The notes: generated by a model from the sequence alone, not told the origin. DNA of 64,000 nucleotides from JBGVSA01 sp041807905 (GCF_041807905.1 NZ_JBGVSA010000013.1:1-64000); one strand, 5' to 3'. Shown: positions 23,274 to 32,430, numbered from the stretch's first letter. Made by a program: numbers and translations.

Positions 23274-24110
23274 TCAACGCCCGAGCTGTGCGACCACTTC
23301 GGCCGCTCTCATCGTGCGGGCGCCGCGCTGGCGCATGGCGCCGAAAAAGTCGCGCGCCTGGGACTCAAACCCACCCACCGGACTCATGCAGTCTTCGATC
23401 AGCACCAGCTTGCGCACGCTGGCGCCAAGCGCGTCGGCGACGTGTTCAACGGTGGCTTTTACGCAATGGCTGGCCGCCTCGCCGGCAACGAAAATCTCGT
23501 CGGCCGAAGCCAGCGAGGACAGCAGCACCATGTTGGCCTGCGTGGATACATCGTCGTTCGGCACTTCGGCGCGGATCGCGCTGTAGTGCTCGGTCCACGG
23601 ATTGGTGCCCTTGATGACCTTGTCGACGTTGCGCAGCGCGCGCTCTTCCCACCGGTCGCACGCGGCCAGCACGGCGGCGTGGATGTTGTGGCCCCAACTG
23701 CCGATTTCACAGTGCACCGGCCACACCATGTGCGTGTAGCGGCCGGCGGCTTCGAGCGCGTCGAGATACGCGACAACCCGGCCGCGAGCATCCTCGCGTC
23801 GCGGCACGATGCGCCCGGCGCGTACGTCATCGGCAGTCACCTGGGTGAAGGGCGTCACTGCGCTGCCGTCGCCGCGTATCCAGAAAGTGGGGTGGCCGAT
23901 ATCGATGCGCTGGTGCGAATCGAGCGTGACGGTGATGGCATCGAACGCCTCGCCCGCTGCGTCGATGACTTCGGCCAGACGCAGCATGTCCGCGTGCGCG
24001 CCCGCCACTGGCAACGCCGGCGCGACGCCAGGCGGACGCCAGTCGGGCGGCAGGTCGCAGAAATCGTTTTGCGGATCGATGACGAGGAGGTGGCGGCGTG
24101 GAAGCGGCAT
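23274..24110 (-). CDS. Isochorismatase-fold cysteine hydrolase, nicotinamidase-like
   Basis: A 278-residue hydrolase. The family catalytic triad is visible: Asp in VIDPQNDFC near residue 12, Lys in VIKGTNPW, and Cys in ASHCVKATVEHV. The metal-binding residues expected in nicotinamidases (DSH near residue 65) are also present. It is longer than the PncA type (about 210 residues) because of insertions around 70-110, so nicotinamidase activity is likely but not certain. It is in the same direction as the sirtuin gene just downstream, a pairing that makes sense in NAD recycling. Confidence 0.8.
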   Translation of the reverse strand: MPLPRRHLLVIDPQNDFCDLPPDWRPPGVAPALPVAGAHADMLRLAEVIDAAGEAFDAITVTLDSHQRIDIGHPTFWIRGDGSAVTPFTQVTADDVRAGRIVPRREDARGRVVAYLDALEAAGRYTHMVWPVHCEIGSWGHNIHAAVLAACDRWEERALRNVDKVIKGTNPWTEHYSAIRAEVPNDDVSTQANMVLLSSLASADEIFVAGEAASHCVKATVEHVADALGASVRKLVLIEDCMSPVGGFESQARDFFGAMRQRGARTMRAAEVVAQLGR

Positions 24111-24222
24111 GATCTAGACGAGGGGCGTGAACAAAATCATTGTAGCGCCGTCGCTCGCAAGCCGCGTCAGAGACCCGGCGCGCGCTGACGCGTCTGCGGT
24201 CCTGTGCGGGGGGCGATACGCC

Positions 24223-24410
24223 GCGTATCGAAAGATCCTCGCGCATCATCGACAGCATGCCTTGCGCGGCGACGGACAACGCCCGGTCCTTGCTCCACGC
24301 GATGTGAATCGATCGCGCAATACCCGGCGGCTCCAGCGGGATTGCATTGGACATTTGCCTGGTGCCACACCCGGCATGCCGAGCAGCTTTACAAGGCCGG
24401 CCATGTCGAG
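24223..24410 (-). pseudogene. Remnant of a LysR-type regulator (C-terminal end)
   Basis: On the minus strand 24223-24357 encodes a stretch with the look of the last beta-strand and helix of a LysR effector domain: IPLEPPGIARSIHIAWSKDR, then ALSVAAQGMLSMMREDL. No helix-turn-helix, no complete effector domain and no single open frame accompany it; bases up to about 24410 may continue it in another frame. The surrounding 470 bases (24111-24582) hold no other supported gene. It is most simply a decayed gene. Confidence 0.42.
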
Positions 24411-24582
24411 GACGCTCTGCTGGCACTTCGGCGTGCGTCTTGTCTGGCTGAAGAGTCCAAGAACATAAGCCGCCCGTACGCGACATGAAGCGTGCGAGCT
24501 TGTCGGGGCGGTGAATTTGCGGCGCTTCCGGCTTGGCGGCGACCGCGTGGGCGGTCAGCCTCAGCAGACCCAGTGGGTCGGA

Positions 24583-25326
24583 TCAAGCCGCGGAGGCCAG
24601 CGCAACCGCGTCCGCCTGCGCGTGTGCCAGAGCGTGGCCGATCAGGATCACCGATGGACTGGCGAAGCCGAATGCATGCGCATCGGCGGCCAGTTGGTCC
24701 AGGCGCGTGACAAGCCGCCGCTCGTGCGCCGAGCCCGCCCATTGCACGACGGCGGCCGGCGTGCCGGCAGCGAGATGTTGCAGCAGGTTCCCCGCGATAC
24801 TGTCGACGCGGCTCATGCCCATGTAGATGGCGAGTGTGGTGCCGGTAGCGGCCAGTGCCCGCCAGTCGGGTTCCGAATGGTCATGCGCGTGCGCCGTCAC
24901 GAAGGTGACACCGCGGCAGTGATCGCGATGCGTGAGCGATGCGCCGAGCGAAGCAGCGGCCGCCAGCGCGGAAGTCACGCCGTTGATGATGTCGACTTCG
25001 ATACCCGCCGCACGCAGAAAGTCGATCTCTTCGCCGGCGCGCCCGAACAGCAACGCTTCGCCGCCCTTGACGCGCACCACGTACCGGCCCGCCAGCGCAT
25101 AGCGGCGCATGAGTCGCTGAATGAAGTCCTGCGGCGTGGAGCGGCAGCCGCCGCGCTTGCCCACGCGGACGACACGGGCCTGAGGCGCCAGCGTGACGAT
25201 GTCTGGATTGGCAAGATCGTCGAGCATCAGCACGTCGGCGCGCGCAAGTGTTTTCACCGCGCGCACAGTGAGCAGGTCCAGATCGCCGGGGCCGGCGCCA
25301 AGAAGGGTGACTTTGCCGATCGTCAT
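24583..25326 (-). CDS. cobA: Uroporphyrinogen-III C-methyltransferase (SUMT)
   Basis: A 247-residue SAM-dependent methyltransferase making precorrin-2, the precursor of siroheme. The motifs are GAGPGDLDLLTVRA near the N-terminus, VVRVKGGEALLFGRAGEE (the RLKxGDPxxFGR-type motif in a variant form, with GGEALL in place of GGDPFV), and a C-terminal PAAVVQWAGS segment. Siroheme is the prosthetic group of NirB, encoded three genes upstream in the same operon. A 22-base gap separates it from nasA. Confidence 0.9.
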   Translation of the reverse strand: MTIGKVTLLGAGPGDLDLLTVRAVKTLARADVLMLDDLANPDIVTLAPQARVVRVGKRGGCRSTPQDFIQRLMRRYALAGRYVVRVKGGEALLFGRAGEEIDFLRAAGIEVDIINGVTSALAAAASLGASLTHRDHCRGVTFVTAHAHDHSEPDWRALAATGTTLAIYMGMSRVDSIAGNLLQHLAAGTPAAVVQWAGSAHERRLVTRLDQLAADAHAFGFASPSVILIGHALAHAQADAVALASAA

Positions 25327-25348
25327 GAGGTGCTCTCCGGGGGATGTG

Positions 25349-28048
25349 TCATGCCGCCTGCGTGGCGGAGGCGCACATTTGTTTGAGTTCGGGCACGCAC
25401 GATCCGCACACCGTGCCGCAGCCGAGCGTCGTTTTCAGTTCGTTGAATCCGGCGCCTTTCGCCAATTGCGCGCGAATGGTCGATTCCTTGACCTGCTTGC
25501 AGTTGCAGACCGTGCGATCGCGCGGTGCCGTCGCGCGCTGGGCGAAGACCGTCATGCGCGGGCCTTGCCATGGTTCGCCGTCGATGAGTCTAGCGAGCAG
25601 GGCGTCGGCGCCGGTAACGTCACCCGCGAAGACCAAGCCGTCGAGCCGATCGCCGCGCCAGCCCACCCGCTTGACGACACCGCGCCGCGCGTCGCTGTAT
25701 TCGAGGACATCCGCGCCGGGTTGAAGGTCGAGTGCGGCGGAAAGTCGTTCGAGCCAGCCGGCGGGCGCCGCCACGCACGCCGCACGCACGACCAGCGCGT
25801 CTTGGCCTTGCAGACTGATGGCGGCGTATTCGCATTCGGCGAGCAACGGCTGCACCGCCGCATGTAGCGCATGCAGATCATCGCTGCGCCGCGCCGCTAC
25901 CACTTGCCACGTGAGCGTTGCGCGCTCCACGCGCACGGCGGCGTGCTTCAGTTCCGGCTGCTGCGATTTGTCGTCGACGGCCGGCAAGCTGGTTTCGTTG
26001 ACGCCACCCGAGTTCAGGAATTGACCGTTCCAGTGCATGGCGGCAAACACGCTGCCGCTGGCGACCTCGTCCGATACCTGCAGCGGCAGCACGAAGCTGC
26101 CGCGTTTGCTCGCCACCCGCACCAGATCACCGGCCTTGAACCCGCGCCGCTCGGCGTCGGCCGGATGCATGCTCAGCGAAGGTTCCGGCGCGTGCGCGAA
26201 TAGCGCCGGCACGCGGCCAGTGCGACTCATGCCGTGCCATTGGTCGCGCAGACGCCCGGTCAGCAGATGAAAGGGAAAGCGCGCGTTGGTCGCTTCCGCC
26301 ACCGGTCGATAGGGCAACGCATGAAAGCGGGCGCGGCCATCGATGGTGGCGAAAACGCCATCGGCATAACGACGAGCGAGGCCTTGCGACTGGCCCGCTG
26401 GCAGCGGCCATTGTTGCGGACCTTCCGCTTCGAGCCGTGCGTAATCCAATCCGCCGATGTCGAGATCGCGCCCCACGGTCAGCGCGCGGTGTTCATCGAA
26501 GATCGCTTCACTGTCGGCGTAGGGGAACAAGGTCGGTAGTGCTGGGCGCAGGCGCTCTTCAATGCGGCGCGCCACCTCCGCTGCGATCCACCAGTCCGCG
26601 CGTGCTTCGCCTGGTGCGTCGATGGCGGCACGCACCCGCGAGATGCGTCGCTCGGAGTTGGTGACGGTGCCGCTCTTTTCACCCCACGTGGTGGCGGGCA
26701 GCAGCACGTCGGCATAGGGCACGGTATCGGTGTTGGCGAAAGCCTCTTGCAACACGACGAACTCGGCGCGCGCCAGTGCTTCGCGCACGTGCGGGACGTC
26801 CGGCATCGAGTGCGCCGGGTTGGTGCACGCAATCCACACGGCCTTGACGGTTCCTTCGAGCAAGGCATCGAATAGCGCCACAGCAGGCAGGCCGGGGCGG
26901 GCAGAGAGGAATTCCGGTATGACGCCCCAGTGGGCGGCGACTTCGGCGCGGTGCGCTGCGTTGCCGATGTCACGGTGCGCGGCCAGCATGGTGGCCATGC
27001 CGCCGACTTCGCGGCCGCCCATGGCGTTGGGTTGGCCGGTGAGCGAAAACGGCCCCGCGCCGGGACGGCCGATCTGCGCCGTTGCCAGATGCAGGTTGAT
27101 GAGGGCGAGGTTCTTGTCCGTGCCATGGGCCGACTGGTTCAGCCCCATGCAGTAGAGCGACAGCGATGCGCGGCTGCGGCCGAAGATCTCCGCCGCTTCG
27201 ACCAGTTGCGATTCGTCGATGCCGCATAGTTCTGCGGCCATGCGCGGCGTGTAATCGCGCACCTGGGTCTTTAGCGCTTGGAAGCCTTCGGTGTGCGCGG
27301 CCACATAGTCCGCATCGACCAGGCCTTCCCAGATCAGGTGATGCAGCATGCCGTTGAACAGCGCTACGTCTGTGCCGGGCTGGATTTGCAGGTGCACGTC
27401 GGCCATCGCGGCGGTGTCGGTACGGCGCGGGTCGACCACGATCCAGCGCACGTCCGGGTTGGCCGCGCGTGTGGCTTCAAGGCGACGGAACAGCACCGGG
27501 TGGGCGTAGGCCATGTTGCTGCCGGCGAACAGCACGCATTCGGCGTGTTCCAGGTCGTCGTAGCAGGTGGGCGGGCCATCGGCGCCAAAGGCCATCTTGT
27601 AGGCCGTGACGGCACTCGACATGCACAGGCGCGAATTGGTGTCGATGTTATTGGTGCCGAGCAGCCCCTTGGCGAGCTTGTTGAAGACGTAGTAATCCTC
27701 GGTCAGCAACTGGCCGGACACATAGAACGCCACGGCGTCTGGCCCGTGTTGCTGGACGATGTCTGCAAATCGCGCGGCGACGGTGTCGAGCGCGGTGTCC
27801 CAATCGACGCGTGCGCGCTCGGCGTCGCGCGTAAGCCGCATTTCCGGGTGCAGCGCGCGGCCCGACAGGCTTGCCGCGCTGTTGGCGAGGTTCAGCCCCT
27901 TGGTGCACAGCCGGCCGAAGTTGGCGGGGTGATCGGGGTCGCCGCGCACGCCGGTGATGCGCGTGCCGTCGGATTCGATCAGCACGCCACAGCCCACACC
28001 GCAGTAGCAGCAGGTCGAACGGGTGATGGTGGTCGTGGCGTTGGTCAT
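25349..28048 (-). CDS. nasA: Assimilatory nitrate reductase, catalytic subunit with C-terminal [2Fe-2S] domain
   Basis: An 899-residue molybdopterin enzyme reducing nitrate to nitrite in the cytoplasm. The N-terminal [4Fe-4S] site is Cys13-x2-Cys16-x3-Cys20-x27-Cys48, followed by the molybdopterin domains. The last 60 residues form a BFD-like [2Fe-2S] domain (CNCKQVKE ... VCGSC), the feature of NasA proteins that take electrons from a separate reductase or ferredoxin. The start at 28048 gives MTNATTTITRSTC; a longer frame running into the upstream inverted-repeat element is rejected. The element ends only 22 bases before this start, and no strong Shine-Dalgarno is visible in between. Confidence 0.93.
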   Translation of the reverse strand: MTNATTTITRSTCCYCGVGCGVLIESDGTRITGVRGDPDHPANFGRLCTKGLNLANSAASLSGRALHPEMRLTRDAERARVDWDTALDTVAARFADIVQQHGPDAVAFYVSGQLLTEDYYVFNKLAKGLLGTNNIDTNSRLCMSSAVTAYKMAFGADGPPTCYDDLEHAECVLFAGSNMAYAHPVLFRRLEATRAANPDVRWIVVDPRRTDTAAMADVHLQIQPGTDVALFNGMLHHLIWEGLVDADYVAAHTEGFQALKTQVRDYTPRMAAELCGIDESQLVEAAEIFGRSRASLSLYCMGLNQSAHGTDKNLALINLHLATAQIGRPGAGPFSLTGQPNAMGGREVGGMATMLAAHRDIGNAAHRAEVAAHWGVIPEFLSARPGLPAVALFDALLEGTVKAVWIACTNPAHSMPDVPHVREALARAEFVVLQEAFANTDTVPYADVLLPATTWGEKSGTVTNSERRISRVRAAIDAPGEARADWWIAAEVARRIEERLRPALPTLFPYADSEAIFDEHRALTVGRDLDIGGLDYARLEAEGPQQWPLPAGQSQGLARRYADGVFATIDGRARFHALPYRPVAEATNARFPFHLLTGRLRDQWHGMSRTGRVPALFAHAPEPSLSMHPADAERRGFKAGDLVRVASKRGSFVLPLQVSDEVASGSVFAAMHWNGQFLNSGGVNETSLPAVDDKSQQPELKHAAVRVERATLTWQVVAARRSDDLHALHAAVQPLLAECEYAAISLQGQDALVVRAACVAAPAGWLERLSAALDLQPGADVLEYSDARRGVVKRVGWRGDRLDGLVFAGDVTGADALLARLIDGEPWQGPRMTVFAQRATAPRDRTVCNCKQVKESTIRAQLAKGAGFNELKTTLGCGTVCGSCVPELKQMCASATQAA

Positions 28049-28069
28049 GGCTTGGGTCAATCGAGGTAA

Positions 28070-28335
28070 GGAGTCTCTAACACAATGAAACATCATGATC
28101 GTTGGTCTGTAAGGGGCGCTCGCAAGGCGCAAGCCGAAGCCAAGGCTGATGGCCTTCGCGAGGCGCTGCAACGCAGTGAGCGCCCCTTGCAGAGCCAACC
28201 CATCGGGCTCCGCCGCCATAGCCTCAGCTCAGCGTTGCACCTCCTTGCCTGGGCACCAGCCAAGCTGTGTCGGCGCGCCTTGATCCGAGGCTATTGCTGC
28301 GAGCGCTCATGACGTTTCATTGTGTTAGAGGCTCC
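28070..28335. mobile_element. MITE-like 266-bp element with 32-bp terminal inverted repeats
   Basis: The left end (28070-28101) and the reverse complement of the right end (28304-28335) match at 29 of 32 positions, starting GGAG(T/C)CTCTAACACAATG. The interior has no transposase frame. It contains a second inverted repeat, AAGGGGCGCTC at about 28111-28121, whose complement lies around 28177-28187. The right end runs into the 3' end of nirD and supplies its last codons. Size, imperfect terminal repeats and lack of coding capacity fit a miniature inverted-repeat transposable element; the parent transposon is not in the window. No certain target-site duplication could be read. Confidence 0.75.
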
Positions 28336-28647
28336 AAGGAATACGTCGCCGCTATCGACCCGCACCGGGTAGCGACGCGCGCAACCAACGTCCGGCGCGC
28401 GTGCCTCACCCGTTGAAAGATCGATGTTCCAGCTATGCAGCGGGCAGGTCACGCTGTTGCCGTGGACGATGCCCTGCGACAGCGGGCCGGCCTTGTGCGG
28501 GCACCGGTCAAGCAGCGCGAAGACTTCCGAATCGGTGCGGAAGATCGCCACGTTGCCGCTGTCGCGCTCCACCACCCGGCTGCCCAGCAGCGGGATCTCG
28601 TCGACTGCGCAGATGCGCAGCCACAGTTTTTCAGACGGCTTGTTCAT
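28291..28647 (-). CDS. nirD: Nitrite reductase small subunit (Rieske [2Fe-2S]); C-terminus altered by an inserted element
   Basis: A 118-residue Rieske-fold subunit of the NADH nitrite reductase. The cluster ligands fit Cys49/His51 and Cys68/His71 in RCPHKAGPL and TCPLHSWNI. The gene overlaps the nirB stop by 17 bases. The final codons after GDVFLGA lie inside the terminal inverted repeat of the 266-bp element, and encode SNTMKRHERSQQ before a stop within the element. So the native C-terminus is truncated or replaced. The core fold and cluster are intact, so function is probably kept. Confidence 0.9.
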   Translation of the reverse strand: MNKPSEKLWLRICAVDEIPLLGSRVVERDSGNVAIFRTDSEVFALLDRCPHKAGPLSQGIVHGNSVTCPLHSWNIDLSTGEARAPDVGCARRYPVRVDSGDVFLGASNTMKRHERSQQ

Positions 28648-31090
28648 CGAGCTTTCTTTCCGTGATGAGCTTGATCGGGATGTACTCGCGGGCCTGCGTG
28701 CCCTTGATGCGCGCCGCCCATGGGTCGGGCAGGCCTTCGAGCGCGTAGAGCAGGCGCTCGTACAGGGCGCGGCGGTTGGCGGCGTCGTCCACCACGCGGC
28801 GCTTGGCGTGATCGAGCCCGACGCGTGCGAGGTAATGCACCGTGCGTTCGAGGTAGTGCGCCTCTTCGCGGTAGAGCTGGAGGAAGGCGCCGGCGTATTC
28901 CTTGACCTCTTCGGGCGTCTTCACCTTGACGAAGAACTCCGCAACTTCGGTCTTGATGCCACCGTTGCCACCCACGTAAAGCTCCCAGCCCGAATCGACG
29001 GCGATGACCCCGACATCCTTGATGCCGGCCTCGGCGCAGTTGCGCGGGCAGCCCGACACGGCCAGCTTTACCTTGTGCGGCGCCCACATGTTGGCGAGCA
29101 TGGTTTCGAGGTCGATGCCCATCTGCGTGCTGTTCTGCGTGCCGAAGCGGCAGAATTCGCTGCCCACGCAAGTCTTCACCGTGCGGATCGACTTGCCATA
29201 GGCGTGACCCGATTGCATGCCCAGGTCGCGCCACACGCGGACCAGGTCTTCCTTCTTCACGCCGAGCAGGTCGATGCGTTGGCCGCCGGTCACCTTCACC
29301 ATCGGGATGTGGTACTTGTCGGCCACGTCGGCAATGCGGCGCAGTTCGGACGGATTGGTCACGCCGCCTTTCATTTGCGGCACCACCGAGAATGTGCCGT
29401 CCTTCTGGATGTTGGCGTGCGCGCGCTCGTTGATGAAGCGGCTTTGCGGATCGTCGGTCGCTTCGTGCGGCCAGGTCGAGATCAGGTAGTAGTTCACCGC
29501 TGGCCGGCAGGTGGCGCAGCCGTTGGGCGTGCGCCATTCGAGGAAGTCGTATGCCGCGCGGTGCGTGAGCAGATGGTGTTCGCGGATTGCGCGGCGCACC
29601 TCTTCGTGCGTGCGATCGGTGCAGCCGCATACCGCCTTGGTCTTGGGTGTTTCCTGGAAGCTGCCGCCGAGCGTGTTCATCAGAATCTGCTCGACCAGCC
29701 CGGTGCAGGAGCCGCACGAGCTTGCCGCCTTGGTGTGCTTCTTTACGTCGTCGACGGTGAAGAGGCCTTTCTCCTTGATGGCCTTGACGATGGTGCCCTT
29801 GCATACGCCGTTGCAGCCGCATACCTCGTCGCTGTCCTGCATGGCGGCCGCGCGGCTCTGGCCTTGCACGCCGCTGTCGCCGATGGCCGATTCGCCGAAC
29901 ATGATGTGGTCGCGCAGGTCGTTGATGGTGCGGCCTTCGCGCAGCAGCTTGAAGTACCACGCACCGTCGGTGGTGTCGCCGTAGAGGCACGCGCCGACGA
30001 GCTTGTCGTCCTTGATCACGAGCTTCTTGTACACGCCGCCAGCGGGGTCGGACAGCACGATGTCTTCAGTGCCTTCGCCGCCCATGAAGTCGCCCGCCGA
30101 AAACAGGTCGATGCCGGTCACCTTGAGCTTGGTCGACAGCACTGACCCCTTGTATTGGCCGATACCCATTTGCGCCAGGTGATTGGCGCACACCTTGGCC
30201 TGCTCGAACAGCGGTGCGACCAGACCATACGCGATGCCGCGATGGCTGACGCATTCGCCCACGGCATAGATGCGCGGATCGAAGGTCTGCAGGACATCGC
30301 TGACCACGATGCCGCGATTGCAGTGCAGGCCGGCCGATTCGGCCAGCGCCGTGTTGGGGCGGATGCCGACGGCCATCACCACCAGATCGGCCGGGACTTC
30401 GTCGCCGTCCTTGAAACGCACGCTGCTGACGTGACCCGCCTCGTTGGCGACGAGTTCTGCCGTCTGCTTGGCGAGCAGGAACGTCAGCCCGCGTTCTTCG
30501 AGCGAACGACGCAGCAGGCCGCCTGCCGTCGGATCGAGCTGGCGGTCGAGCAGCCAGTCGCCCAGGTGCACCACCGACACATCCATGCCGCGCAGCTTGA
30601 GACCGTTGGCCGCTTCCAGCCCGAGCAGGCCACCGCCGATGACGACGGCATGCTGCTTGGTCTTGGCCGCATCGATCATCCGTTCGGTGTCGCGGATGTC
30701 GCGATAGGTGACCACACCGTCCAGATCCTTACCGGGGATCGGCAGGATGAAAGGCTGCGAACCGGTCGCCAGCAGCAGGCGGTCGTACGGTTCTTCGGTG
30801 CCGTCGTCAGCCATTACGACGCGACGGGCGCGATCGATGCGCGTGATCGTCTTGCCCATGTGCAGACGGATGCCGTTGTCCTCGTACCACGACACCGGGT
30901 TGAGCACGATCTCGTTGAACGACTGCTCACCGGCCAGCACCGGTGAGAGCAGGATGCGGTTGTAGTTCGGGTGCGGCTCCGAACCGAATACGGTGATCTC
31001 GTACATGTCCGGGGCCAGGGCCAGCAGTTCTTCAACGGTGCGGATGCCCGCCATGCCGTTGCCGACGACGACCAGTCTGGGTTTTTTCAT
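28631..31090 (-). CDS. nirB: Assimilatory NADH nitrite reductase, large subunit
   Basis: An 819-residue enzyme reducing nitrite to ammonia with NADH. In order: an FAD/NAD(P)-binding domain starting RLVVVGNGMAGIRT, two BFD-like [2Fe-2S] segments (CGCNGVCKG ... CGSC, then CGCTDRTHEE ... CATC), and the siroheme/[4Fe-4S] sulfite-nitrite reductase domain with CVGSEFC and CPRNC as cluster ligands. The start at 31090 (MKKPRLVVVG) is clear; the same frame stays open to 31699 through the transporter gene, but that part is not protein-like. It overlaps nirD and follows the transporter gene by 38 bases. Confidence 0.94.
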   Translation of the reverse strand: MKKPRLVVVGNGMAGIRTVEELLALAPDMYEITVFGSEPHPNYNRILLSPVLAGEQSFNEIVLNPVSWYEDNGIRLHMGKTITRIDRARRVVMADDGTEEPYDRLLLATGSQPFILPIPGKDLDGVVTYRDIRDTERMIDAAKTKQHAVVIGGGLLGLEAANGLKLRGMDVSVVHLGDWLLDRQLDPTAGGLLRRSLEERGLTFLLAKQTAELVANEAGHVSSVRFKDGDEVPADLVVMAVGIRPNTALAESAGLHCNRGIVVSDVLQTFDPRIYAVGECVSHRGIAYGLVAPLFEQAKVCANHLAQMGIGQYKGSVLSTKLKVTGIDLFSAGDFMGGEGTEDIVLSDPAGGVYKKLVIKDDKLVGACLYGDTTDGAWYFKLLREGRTINDLRDHIMFGESAIGDSGVQGQSRAAAMQDSDEVCGCNGVCKGTIVKAIKEKGLFTVDDVKKHTKAASSCGSCTGLVEQILMNTLGGSFQETPKTKAVCGCTDRTHEEVRRAIREHHLLTHRAAYDFLEWRTPNGCATCRPAVNYYLISTWPHEATDDPQSRFINERAHANIQKDGTFSVVPQMKGGVTNPSELRRIADVADKYHIPMVKVTGGQRIDLLGVKKEDLVRVWRDLGMQSGHAYGKSIRTVKTCVGSEFCRFGTQNSTQMGIDLETMLANMWAPHKVKLAVSGCPRNCAEAGIKDVGVIAVDSGWELYVGGNGGIKTEVAEFFVKVKTPEEVKEYAGAFLQLYREEAHYLERTVHYLARVGLDHAKRRVVDDAANRRALYERLLYALEGLPDPWAARIKGTQAREYIPIKLITERKLDEQAV

Positions 31091-31128
31091 GATGCGCGAC
31101 TCCACGATATTGCTTTGGTATGCGAGCT

Positions 31129-32331
31129 TCAGACGCGGGCCGCGACAGCCGACCAGTCGGCGCGCCAGCGCTGCTTGACGGTCGACAGGCTGGCCCAGCC
31201 CAGCGCCGCGAGGCAGGCGAACAGCCACAGGCCGGTGGCGTAGTCGCCGGTGTGTTGTTTGATCGCGCCCAGGCTGGCGGTGAGCGCGAAGCCGCCGATG
31301 CCGCCGGCCATTCCGATGAGGCCGGTCATGATGCCGATGTCCTTGCCAAAGCGTTGCGGCACCAACTGGAACACCGCACCGTTGCCGGCACCAAGGCACA
31401 GCATTGCAGCGATGAACAGCACCACCTGCACGCCCGCGCCACCGATCGAGAAACCGGCCAGCCCGATCAGCACCGCGACCGAGGCGTACACCGTGAGCAG
31501 CGAGCGGGTGCCGCCGATGCGGTCGGCCAGCACGCCGCCGAGCGGGCGCATCACCGAGCCTGCGAACACGCACGCGGCGGTGGCCCAGCCGGCCATCTTG
31601 GGGTCGAAGGCGAACTGGTCGGCGAAGTAGCCGGGCAGGGCGCTGGCGAAGCCCGAGAAGCCGCCGAAGGTGAGCGCATAGAAGAACATGAACCACCACG
31701 CGTCACGGCTGGCGAGCATGCGGCCGTAATCGGAGAACTGCTTCTTGTGCACCTGGCCGGGGGCGTCCTTTGCACAGCGCGCGTAGATCACCAGCACAGC
31801 CAGTAGCGGGATGCAGGCAAAGCCGAACACGTTCTGCCAGCCGAAGGCCACCGCCAGTACCGGTGCGAACAAGGCGGCCAGCACCGTGCCCGAATTGCCC
31901 GCGCCAGCGATGCCCATCGCTGTGCCCTGGTGTTGCGGCGGATACCAGCGCGAGGCCAGCGGCAACGCCACGGCGAACGAGGCACCCGCCACGCCAAGGA
32001 ACACACCAAGCAGCAGCGCTTCGTGCAGCGAGCGAATGCCCAGTTTCCAGGCGGCCAGCAGGGCTGCGATGACGATCACCTGACCGATCAGGCCAGTGCG
32101 CCTGGCGCCGATGCGGTCGGCCAGCATGCCCATGAAGAGACGCAGGATCGCGCCGGCCAGAATCGGGGTGGCCACCATCAGCGCGCGGTCTTGCGTGCTC
32201 AGTTCGAGTGCCTTGGCCATCTGGATCTGAAGCGGGCCGAGCAGATACCACACCATGAAACTCAGATCGAAATACAAAAAGGCCGACAGCAGGGTCGGGG
32301 TATGGCCTGAACGCCAGAAGGAACGGTCCAT
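31129..32331 (-). CDS. narK: NarK/NasA-type MFS nitrate/nitrite transporter
   Basis: A 400-residue, 12-segment major facilitator protein. The nitrate-porter signatures are visible: AGAILRLFMGMLADRIGARR early on, GNSGTVLAALFAPVLA in the first half, and GMAGGIGGFALTASLG near the end. It brings nitrate into the cell for NasA and NirBD, encoded downstream in the same operon. GGAGAG at about 32339-32344 is a suitable ribosome-binding site. The 200-base leader holds an attenuator and, further up, a sigma-54 promoter, so it is the first gene of the nitrogen-regulated operon. Confidence 0.93.
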   Translation of the reverse strand: MDRSFWRSGHTPTLLSAFLYFDLSFMVWYLLGPLQIQMAKALELSTQDRALMVATPILAGAILRLFMGMLADRIGARRTGLIGQVIVIAALLAAWKLGIRSLHEALLLGVFLGVAGASFAVALPLASRWYPPQHQGTAMGIAGAGNSGTVLAALFAPVLAVAFGWQNVFGFACIPLLAVLVIYARCAKDAPGQVHKKQFSDYGRMLASRDAWWFMFFYALTFGGFSGFASALPGYFADQFAFDPKMAGWATAACVFAGSVMRPLGGVLADRIGGTRSLLTVYASVAVLIGLAGFSIGGAGVQVVLFIAAMLCLGAGNGAVFQLVPQRFGKDIGIMTGLIGMAGGIGGFALTASLGAIKQHTGDYATGLWLFACLAALGWASLSTVKQRWRADWSAVAARV

Positions 32332-32380
32332 GTGCGTGCTCTCCGTGGTCTTGCGGTGCCCGTGCTCTTCGGCACAGGCG

Positions 32381-32430
32381 AAAAAAACGGCGTCCGTCTC
32401 GCAACCTCGCGGTTGGAGAGGGACGCCGTT
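32381..32430 (-). terminator. Leader terminator (attenuator) of the nitrate assimilation operon
   Basis: On the minus strand AACGGCGTCC (32430-32421) pairs over 10 bases with GGACGCCGTT (32395-32386), and seven T follow (32387-32381). It lies about 50 bases before narK, inside the transcribed leader, so it would stop transcription unless the upstream part is held in another fold. Its 5' arm is shared with the second hexaloop hairpin. Confidence 0.88.

Noticed and set aside
28049..28219. Upstream extension of the nasA frame
   Set aside because: It runs through the inverted-repeat element; the conserved NasA start is MTNATTTITRSTC at 28048.
31091..31699. Upstream extension of the nirB frame on the minus strand
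   Set aside because: It lies over the transporter gene in another frame and is not protein-like; the conserved N-terminus begins at MKKPRLVVVG.
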